From the NCBI RefSeq assembly GCF_030296935.1, contig NZ_AP028032.1, positions 1,922,001 through 1,986,000 of the forward strand: a DNA stretch of 64,000 bases. The letters are read 5' to 3'. Positions 28,250 through 35,484 of this stretch are shown piece after piece. Numbering within the stretch: the stretch's first letter is position 1; each line of letters begins with the position of its first letter. The position numbers were made by a program, and so were the translations under genes. This stretch comes from Coprobacter fastidiosus. GTDB lineage: Bacteria > Bacteroidota > Bacteroidia > Bacteroidales > Coprobacteraceae. The notes below the pieces were generated by a model. It ran no database searches. It saw only the letters and a list, made by a program, of their open reading frames with translations, and was not told where the DNA came from.

Positions 28250-29458
28250 ATGAAAAAGACACTCTTTTTTGCAGGTTTATCACTATTGTCTCTTTTTAGT
28301 TGCATGAAAAACACCAAACACCAAGCAGGACAAATCGATCCGGTGCAGAAAGGTATAGAAACGGCAACTCAACAAATAGGCAGGCAAGTCGAAATCATTG
28401 AAGATTCCGGGAAATTTCTGAACCCGAGAACTGTTTATAACGGTGTAATCGAATATATTCCGGCAGATGACTGGACCAGCGGATTTTTTCCCGGAACAAT
28501 GTGGTATATGTACGAGCTTACCAATGATAACAAATGGAAAGATTTAGGAATCAAATACACCGAAACATTAGATTCGATAAAATATCTCAAGTGGCATCAT
28601 GATGTAGGCTTTATGATTTATTGCAGTTATGGAAACGCATATCGATTAACCGGAAATCCGGCATACAAAGATGTGATTATAGAAACGGCAAAATCTCTAT
28701 CCTCTCGATTCAGACCTGTTGCAGGTGTCATACAATCATGGGATGAAGACCGGGGTTGGCAAGGGACAAGAGGTTGGATGTGTCCTGTTATTATCGATAA
28801 CATGATGAATCTCGAACTTTTGTTCGAAGCGACGAAATTAAGCGGAGACTCGACATACCGCAAAATTGCGATTAGTCATGCCGACACGACATTGGCACAT
28901 CACTTCCGGCCGGATAACAGTTGTTATCATGTCGTAGATTATGATAAAATAAAAGGAGGAGTACGCAGCAGGCAAACAGCACAGGGATATGCAGATGAAT
29001 CTTCTTGGGCTCGCGGACAAGCATGGGCTTTGTATGGTTATACCGTATGTTACCGTGAAACAAAAGACAAAAAATATTTGGAACAGGCTCAAAAGGTCTA
29101 TGATTTTATATTCAATAATAAAAACATGCCTGAAGATTTAGTGCCCTATTGGGATTTCGATGCACCACATATCCCGAACGAACCTCGTGACGCATCCGCG
29201 GCTGCTGTAATAGCCTCGGCTTTATACGAATTAAGCACATACGACAATTCCAAAGAATATAAAAAGACGGCAGATCAAATTATAGAATCGTTATCCAGTC
29301 CGGCTTATTTAGCGATTGTAGGGACAAACGGAAATTTTGTACTGATGCATTCCGTGGGAAGTATCCCTCATCACAGTGAAATCGATGTGCCTCTAAATTA
29401 CGCCGATTATTATTATCTGGAAGCACTGACTCGCAAAATAAATCTTGAAAAGAAATAA
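28250..29458 (+). CDS. GH88 unsaturated glucuronyl hydrolase, lipoprotein
   Basis: A 402-aa enzyme that hydrolyses the delta-4,5-unsaturated uronate left by PL8 lyases, giving 5-keto-4-deoxyuronate and free hexosamine. Lipobox LFSC (Cys 18) suggests membrane anchoring. The alpha/alpha-barrel has the family Asp pair: D118 in WHHDVGFM and D183 in CPVIIDNMMN. WDEDRGWQGTRGW, DESSWARGQAWALYGY and WDFDAP are typical substrate-site stretches. It is transcribed alone (terminator behind it), divergent from susC. Substrate class is set by the three PL8 neighbours. Confidence 0.94.
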   Translation: MKKTLFFAGLSLLSLFSCMKNTKHQAGQIDPVQKGIETATQQIGRQVEIIEDSGKFLNPRTVYNGVIEYIPADDWTSGFFPGTMWYMYELTNDNKWKDLGIKYTETLDSIKYLKWHHDVGFMIYCSYGNAYRLTGNPAYKDVIIETAKSLSSRFRPVAGVIQSWDEDRGWQGTRGWMCPVIIDNMMNLELLFEATKLSGDSTYRKIAISHADTTLAHHFRPDNSCYHVVDYDKIKGGVRSRQTAQGYADESSWARGQAWALYGYTVCYRETKDKKYLEQAQKVYDFIFNNKNMPEDLVPYWDFDAPHIPNEPRDASAAAVIASALYELSTYDNSKEYKKTADQIIESLSSPAYLAIVGTNGNFVLMHSVGSIPHHSEIDVPLNYADYYYLEALTRKINLEKK

Positions 29459-29462
29459 GAAA

Positions 29463-29514
29463 TAAACACTCATTCTTGACCTTTATTATCTTCAGGAATC
29501 AAGAATGAGTGTTT
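29463..29514 (+). terminator. Terminator of the GH88 gene
   Basis: A long stem (AAACACTCATTCTTG / CAAGAATGAGTGTTT, 15 bp) with a 21-nt loop and only a short T-run. Confidence 0.7.
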
Positions 29515-29682
29515 CTATTCCGTACGATTAAAAACGTATTCTTAATGAAGTTATTCGGCAGACCTATAAAAATACAAGGAAAATTTATTCCGTTTTTTAG
29601 GTATGAGACTAACCTCAAGATATTAATTGATCCGTGATTTTATTAATCACTCAACCAAATACCGACAAACAATATAAATCTT

Positions 29683-32600
29683 ATGTACTATTTCAAACAC
29701 ATATTCTTCCTGTTATTTCTGACAATACCCTTTTCCATAACAAGAGCCCAAATCAGAGAATTTACCCACCCGGAAATCATATCATTCGAAGATTCGACAG
29801 ATCCGGTAACCGCAGGGAAGAACTCTAAAGTCTCTTTATCGAACAAACACTATAAACATTTAGGACACAGCCTTCAATGGAATTGGGACAAACCGAATGC
29901 TCAGATTTTTATCAATCAACCGATAGGCTACTTGTCTCAAAATCCAAATCCTAAAGAAACTTCGCTTTCTACTTTCATATTTTGGATTTACAACCCGAAA
30001 GCTATCTCTTCGGGAAAACTGAAATTCGAATTTTTAAAGCAAGGAAAGGTCTGTTCATGGTTTGAATACGGAATGAACTTCACCGGATGGAGTGGAGCAT
30101 GGCTTATTTTCAACCGGGATATGCAAGGAACTCCGGAAGAAGGAATGGACGAGCTTCGTATCACCGCCCCCAATACAAACTATGGCGAAATATTCCTCGA
30201 TCATATCATTTTATCTTCATTCCAAGACGTACGTCATCAAACAGCAGATTTTCAAGCACCTTATATCAATCCGGAAACAACCAGTCATTGGTTAGTATTA
30301 CTTAAATCATGGGAAAACGATTTCGATCTCCCGATTCCGGCCCGAGTAAGTCCCTCCGAACAAAAAAGTATAAACGATGTAGAAACCCGGCTCAAGCAAT
30401 TGCTTCTTCCTAAAAAGCAGCCGGATGTCACAAAACTGAAAAAACAATTCATTGCATATAATATTACAGAAAATTCGGACGGTTCAATCTCTGGATTACC
30501 GATATTCTTTGAACGTTTTGGAGAAGCTTATGCAAATCTCGGAGGAGAGAACTATGCAAAAATCTACGCTAACCCTATGGGATTAAGAAATTGTGTAAAT
30601 TTCATGTATAACCTTGCAATAGCCTGGAACAATAGTACAAATAATAATGAAAAAACAGAATTAGCAAACATGTTTATCCTGATGACACGCCACATGCTCG
30701 ATCAGGGATTTCGTGCAGGAAGTGCTATGGGAACACTTCACCACTTAGGGTACAGCATGAGAAATTATTATCCGGCAATGTTTTTGATGAAGGATGTCCT
30801 TATAAAAGCAGAATTAGACCAAGACATTCAGCGAGCAATGGAATGGTTTGCCGGTACGGGAGAAGTAAAACTAAAACCCGAAATAGACGGCATGGATATA
30901 GATGCATTCAACACGAGTTTAATAGGGCGTCTTTCGAGCATCATGATGATGAAAGATTCTCCCCAAAAAGTAACCTATCTACGCTCTATTTCGCGTTGGA
31001 TAGACAACGGGTTGCACTTTTCGGACGGGACGATGGGTTGTTTCAAAATAGACGGCTCGATATTCCACCACCGTCACAACTATCCGGCTTATGCCGTAGG
31101 AGGATTGGACGGAGCGGTAAACTCGGTCTGGTTGTTGCGAGATTCGGAATTTGAAATCAGCCGCCAAAGTCATGAGAATCTAAAATTTGCACTTCTCACC
31201 ATGCGCAAATATTGTAATCTCGTAACATGGCCTCTATCTTTATCAGGAAGACATCCCGATGGAAAAGGAAAACTCATCCCATGGCATTACGCCCGATTAG
31301 CCGAAGTAGGTAGTCCTGATAAAACGGAAAAGATAGATACAGAACTCGCATCTGCCTATTTGCGACTTAATAACGGGAAAAAAGACAGTTACAGTAAAAA
31401 ATTTACAAAAGCCGGAATAATACCGGAAAAAGCTCCTGAAGGAAACTGGGGGATCAATTATTCATGTCTAGCCGTACATCGCCGAGAAAACTGGCTGGCA
31501 ACAGCTATGGGACACAGCCGATACTTATGGGCTACCGAATCTTATATCGGAGCAAACTATTTCGGACGCTATCTGAATCACGGGAACTTACAAATATTAG
31601 GTTCTGGTAATCCCATAGACATGTTCGCATCCGGTTTTAATCAACAAGGCTGGGACTGGAATCACATACCCGGAACAACAGCAGCAGTAATACCGATGAA
31701 AGATCTTAAAGCCGATATACGTCAAGTAGATGAAGTCTCTGGATATGAAGAGATGCTCCTTTCCGACGAATCTTTTGCAGGAGCAATATCCAGCAAAAAC
31801 CGAAACGGAGCTTTCGGAATGAAATTGCACGAGCATGACAAATATAACGGATCATTACGAGCCCGTAAATCTTATTTCTTCTTCGATAACCGAATCATCG
31901 CATTAGGCTCTGATATAGAAAGTGCTCTCCCGGATGCCCCGGTACATACGACACTATTCCAAGTATATCTTCCGGAAGAAGAGAGTCCTATTTTCATAAA
32001 CGGAAAGAAAATCTCCGATTTTCCGTATGAAAAACGTTTATCAGAGAAAACAGCCATGCTGGGCGACGGTAAAAAGAATTATTACCTGATACGCAACGGG
32101 AATATCATCGTACACAAGACCCTGCAACACTCTCTTGACGAGGAGACATGTGCCCCGACAGAAAATAACTTTGCATTGGCGGCCATTGACCACGGGAAAA
32201 CTCCCCATAATGCATCTTATGAATATATGGTCCTTATACAACCTTCGGAAAAAGAAAAAAAGCAATATCAAAAATCGGGAGGCTATATTGTCTTGCAACA
32301 AAACAAACAAGCTCATATCGTAAGAGACAAAGCAACTTCTACAACCGGATACGTACTTTTTGAAGAGGGCGAAGTAACTGTAGGAAACGAAATACTGTCT
32401 GTCAATCATCCTTGTTTAATAATGACAGCTAAAGAAAATAAAGATAAAATGACAATCAGTGTTTGTGATCCGGATCTTCACTTCTATGAAGGACCGGCAG
32501 ACGAACAGTATGACAAAAACGGGAAACGAATAGAACGAAGTGTTTATTCTCGAAAATGGATAGACAATCCTTCTGCAAAATCGACAATAAAAATAAAAAT

Positions 32601-32730
32601 AAACGGAATATGGAACTTAGAAACACCATCTGATTACATAAAAATATCCGGGAAAGACACAAAAAGTACATTCCTCGAAGTTTCTTGCCGACACGGCATG
32701 ACCAGAGAAGTAAACCTGATTAAAGATTAA
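29683..32730 (+). CDS. PL8 chondroitin sulfate ABC lyase, third paralog
   Basis: A 1015-aa secreted lyase, close in length to Proteus chondroitinase ABC I (~1020 aa). Signal peptide ~1-22 (ends TRA-Q); Lyase_N ~30-180 with MNFTGWSGAWLIF; catalytic alpha domain ~195-600; beta domains to the end. Active-site set: H463/Y470 (FHHRHNYPAY), R523 (SGRHPDG), E619 (ATESYIG). It differs from the other two paralogs in many core segments (GTLHHLGYSMRNYY instead of GTNHHxGY), so it may have a different polymer or end preference. No sorting tail. The sulfatase gene follows 5 bp later. Confidence 0.92.
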   Translation: MYYFKHIFFLLFLTIPFSITRAQIREFTHPEIISFEDSTDPVTAGKNSKVSLSNKHYKHLGHSLQWNWDKPNAQIFINQPIGYLSQNPNPKETSLSTFIFWIYNPKAISSGKLKFEFLKQGKVCSWFEYGMNFTGWSGAWLIFNRDMQGTPEEGMDELRITAPNTNYGEIFLDHIILSSFQDVRHQTADFQAPYINPETTSHWLVLLKSWENDFDLPIPARVSPSEQKSINDVETRLKQLLLPKKQPDVTKLKKQFIAYNITENSDGSISGLPIFFERFGEAYANLGGENYAKIYANPMGLRNCVNFMYNLAIAWNNSTNNNEKTELANMFILMTRHMLDQGFRAGSAMGTLHHLGYSMRNYYPAMFLMKDVLIKAELDQDIQRAMEWFAGTGEVKLKPEIDGMDIDAFNTSLIGRLSSIMMMKDSPQKVTYLRSISRWIDNGLHFSDGTMGCFKIDGSIFHHRHNYPAYAVGGLDGAVNSVWLLRDSEFEISRQSHENLKFALLTMRKYCNLVTWPLSLSGRHPDGKGKLIPWHYARLAEVGSPDKTEKIDTELASAYLRLNNGKKDSYSKKFTKAGIIPEKAPEGNWGINYSCLAVHRRENWLATAMGHSRYLWATESYIGANYFGRYLNHGNLQILGSGNPIDMFASGFNQQGWDWNHIPGTTAAVIPMKDLKADIRQVDEVSGYEEMLLSDESFAGAISSKNRNGAFGMKLHEHDKYNGSLRARKSYFFFDNRIIALGSDIESALPDAPVHTTLFQVYLPEEESPIFINGKKISDFPYEKRLSEKTAMLGDGKKNYYLIRNGNIIVHKTLQHSLDEETCAPTENNFALAAIDHGKTPHNASYEYMVLIQPSEKEKKQYQKSGGYIVLQQNKQAHIVRDKATSTTGYVLFEEGEVTVGNEILSVNHPCLIMTAKENKDKMTISVCDPDLHFYEGPADEQYDKNGKRIERSVYSRKWIDNPSAKSTIKIKINGIWNLETPSDYIKISGKDTKSTFLEVSCRHGMTREVNLIKD

Positions 32731-32735
32731 ACGCA

Positions 32736-34286
32736 ATGAAAACATCTAAAAAATTTCTATTCGCAGCTGCGGGATTATCTTTGACAAACGGAATTCCTGT
32801 TACGGCTCAAAATAACATTCAAGACCGAAAACCGAATGTAATCTATGTTTTCCCCGATCAATTCAGAAATCATGCCATGGGATTCTGGGGCGAAAAAGGG
32901 TTCAAAGAACATGTCCGGTTTAAACCTGATCCTGTAATTACTCCCAACCTGAATAATTTTGCAAGAGAATCGGTAGTATTGACCTCTGCCATGAGCAACT
33001 GTCCCTTGAGCAGCCCGCATCGAGGAATGTTACTTTCCGGCATGTATCCGGATGGAAGCGGAGTTCCGTTAAATTGTAACTCAGATCGCCCGATAAGCAG
33101 TCTCCGAGAGGATATAGAGTGTATAGGAGACGTCTTTAAGAAAAACGGATATGACTGTGCTTATATCGGGAAATTACATGTTGATTTCCCAACTCCGAAT
33201 AACCCTGAAGCTCCGGGAACTTATGTAAACAACGATACCCCAGTATGGGATGCCTACACTCCCAAAGAAAGACGGCACGGATTTGACTACTGGTATTCTT
33301 ACGGAACTTTCGACATTCACAAACAACCGCATTATTGGGATACCGACGGCAAACGCCATGAAATAAGGGAATGGTCTCCGAAACATGAAGCGGATAAAGC
33401 GATAGAATATCTGAAAAATACCGGAAACGTACGAGATACATCTAAACCGTTCTTTATGGTTGTCAGTATGAATCCGCCTCACAGTCCTTACCGTACAATT
33501 GAGGATGTCATGGAAGAAGATTACAATCTTTACAAAGATATCCCCTTAGACAAGCTATTAGTACGTCCCAATGCTAATCCTCAAATGGAAAAAGCCCAAT
33601 GTGCCCCCTTTTACTTTGCTTCGGTTACCGGAGTAGATCGGGAATTCGGTCGTATTTTGAAAGCATTAAAAGATTTGAGGTTAGAAGAAAACACGATTGT
33701 CGTCTTTTCTTCTGATCACGGAGAAACCATGTGCAGCCAAAACACAAATGATCCTAAAAATTCACCTTATGCAGAATCTATGAATGTTCCGTTTCTAGTT
33801 CGTTATCCAGAAAAATTAAAACCTCATGTAGAAGACCGACTATTACTTTCATCTCCGGATATCATGCCTACGGTACTCGGCCTAGCCGGACTGTCTCGAC
33901 AGATCCCGGAAACCGTACAAGGTACGAATTTTGCACCGGTAATATCAAAAGAAAAAAATGCGCCTAAATTGCCCTCAGGAGTACTGTATTTAAGAAACTT
34001 GAACGGAGAAAAGAATGCCGATGGCAAAATTATCTCATACTTTCCTGAGGCACGAGGAATCAAAACAGAACGTTACACGTTAGCCATATCTATCGATAAG
34101 CAACACAATATCAAGCATATTTTCTTTTATGACGACATTAAAGATCCTTATCAGATGAATAACCTGTCTATAACGGAAAACCAGAAAATATTCGAGGATT
34201 TATGCAGACAAATGGGTCAATTACTGAAACAGGTAAATGATCCGTGGTATAAAGATCGCATCTTAAGTTCTAAAATACCGTATTAA
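32736..34286 (+). CDS. Serine-type sulfatase (S1 family), probably chondroitin sulfatase
   Basis: A 516-aa exported sulfatase: signal peptide 1-25 (ends VTAQ), alkaline-phosphatase-like fold with metal Asp in YVFPDQ (D41). The nucleophile motif is S92-S-P-H-R, i.e. Ser rather than Cys is converted to formylglycine. A second metal site is SSDHGETM near residue 327. Ser-type enzymes need a radical-SAM maturase (anSME), which is not in this window. Co-transcribed with the PL8 gene, it probably removes 4-O, 6-O or 2-O sulfate from chondroitin products; position cannot be read from sequence. Confidence 0.9.
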   Translation: MKTSKKFLFAAAGLSLTNGIPVTAQNNIQDRKPNVIYVFPDQFRNHAMGFWGEKGFKEHVRFKPDPVITPNLNNFARESVVLTSAMSNCPLSSPHRGMLLSGMYPDGSGVPLNCNSDRPISSLREDIECIGDVFKKNGYDCAYIGKLHVDFPTPNNPEAPGTYVNNDTPVWDAYTPKERRHGFDYWYSYGTFDIHKQPHYWDTDGKRHEIREWSPKHEADKAIEYLKNTGNVRDTSKPFFMVVSMNPPHSPYRTIEDVMEEDYNLYKDIPLDKLLVRPNANPQMEKAQCAPFYFASVTGVDREFGRILKALKDLRLEENTIVVFSSDHGETMCSQNTNDPKNSPYAESMNVPFLVRYPEKLKPHVEDRLLLSSPDIMPTVLGLAGLSRQIPETVQGTNFAPVISKEKNAPKLPSGVLYLRNLNGEKNADGKIISYFPEARGIKTERYTLAISIDKQHNIKHIFFYDDIKDPYQMNNLSITENQKIFEDLCRQMGQLLKQVNDPWYKDRILSSKIPY

Positions 34287-34313
34287 AGATTCGTTTAAAT
34301 TTATAGTTTATGA

Positions 34314-34360
34314 TACCGGAGTCATTCTGCATTGAGCAAAATAACTCCGGTAATTATTTT
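34314..34360 (+). terminator. Terminator of the PL8-sulfatase unit
   Basis: A 9-bp stem TACCGGAGT/ACTCCGGTA, 21-nt loop, then ATTATTTT. Confidence 0.75.
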
Positions 34361-34363
34361 AAT

Positions 34364-34545
34364 GCCTGTTTAAATTTTACTCTGATCAGGTTCAAAAGAT
34401 TTTTTCAAGGATGTTCTTCTGTTTCGATAAAGAGCATAGCGGGTTAGGTTATACAACATACAAACGTAGAGAAACAGATTAAAAAGAGATGCAAAAAGTT
34501 TGGTTATATAAAACTCTTTATCGGAAATTTTTAAACGGACTTGTA
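34364..34545. repeat. Dispersed intergenic repeat, copy A
   Basis: About 182 bp starting GCCTGTTTAAATTTTACTC and ending TTTTTAAACGGACTTGT, so the ends are imperfect inverted repeats. Internal blocks CAAGGATGTTCTTCTGTTT and GCATAGCGGG match copy C read in reverse. No credible gene inside. Confidence 0.65.
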
Positions 34546-34578
34546 AGCTGCAAATCAACGGTCATTCAAATTGTATGA

Positions 34579-35055
34579 TTATCGTCCTTTCTCCAATAAA
34601 TCTTTCATTTTATATTTCATGCAGTACATATCAAACCCTTTAGCCCAATAATCTTTCTTGATTTCACTCAGTACAAAGCCATGCTTCTCATAAAACCCAT
34701 ATGCCAATTGAGATGTCCTTACCATTATTTCCCGAACACCTTCGATAGTCTTAAGCTTATCGATCCTATATCTAAGAAGCTGTGACCCGAATGATCTCCG
34801 CTGATATTCCGGATGAAGAATGTCCCAACTAATTTTCGCAACCTTCCCATTCTTCACAAAATTTATACCACCACAACCGACAATATCGCCATCAAAAATC
34901 AAAACATAATAAAGTTCTCTTTTATTTTCCAAATATTCATTTAAATCAGCTTCTTCCTCTAATGCAAAATATTCAGGCGTATTTAATCTGATTAAATTCA
35001 TCACAGCAACTTTATCCGCCGGACCATATTCCCTAATTGTAATTGAATTTTCCAT
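34579..35055 (-). CDS. GNAT-family N-acetyltransferase
   Basis: A 158-aa protein with the GNAT order: N-terminal ITIREYGPADKVAVMNLI, central strand GGINFVKNGKVAKISWDILHPEYQRRSFGSQLL giving the acetyl-CoA loop (Q/R-x-x-G-x-G/A variant QRRSFGS), and the C-terminal YGFYEKHGFVL motif. It transfers an acetyl group from acetyl-CoA to an unknown amine. It is isolated between the glycan locus and its regulator, with its own upstream region (TATCTTTG at 35157-35150, minus strand). Confidence 0.88.
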   Translation of the reverse strand: MENSITIREYGPADKVAVMNLIRLNTPEYFALEEEADLNEYLENKRELYYVLIFDGDIVGCGGINFVKNGKVAKISWDILHPEYQRRSFGSQLLRYRIDKLKTIEGVREIMVRTSQLAYGFYEKHGFVLSEIKKDYWAKGFDMYCMKYKMKDLLEKGR

Positions 35056-35484
35056 TTTTCTACTTAATAAAAATACTTTCCCAATATACCCAACTCAATT
35101 GTTAAATATACAACAGATTATTCCCTTTCAATATCAGAATCTGAAACTCCAAAGATAAAATATATATCTTTCTTATCTGACAAAATTACATTTCATGTTC
35201 AAGAAAACATTTCGGTTTGAAAAAATTTCACCACAGTTCTACATAAATCACCTGCCTCGATCAGAAAAACTTTCTGAACATATCTAAATCTTTTCCTGCT
35301 CTTTTGTGTTTATATTATAAAAACTGAAAAAATGATCATCTACGACCTTTTTTTCAAAAAAAAGAGTATATTTGCTAAACGGATTTATACTATTTCTTAC
35401 AACTGTTTAGAAATAAATATTTTATAACTTAAATGAAACGCATTATAAAAAAAATTTCTGCGATTCGTTTTTAATGCCGTATTT
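35056..35484. other. Divergent intergenic region between GNAT and regulator genes
   Basis: 429 bp, very AT-rich. Minus strand: -7-like TATCTTTG (35157-35150) for the acetyltransferase. Plus strand: TATATTTG (35367-35374) for the regulator, leaving a ~105-nt leader. That leader holds a 13-codon frame (35433-35474, MKRIIKKISAIRF) ending 10 bp before the regulator ATG, probably chance. No repeat copy or RNA fold seen. Confidence 0.5.

Noticed and set aside
34370-34558. 62-codon minus-strand frame behind the sulfatase
   Set aside because: It lies almost wholly in repeat copy A, and the other copies do not keep the frame open.
35433-35474. 13-codon frame as a possible leader peptide for the regulator
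   Set aside because: Very short, low-complexity (Ile/Lys), and without attenuator-like structure; chance is the simplest explanation.
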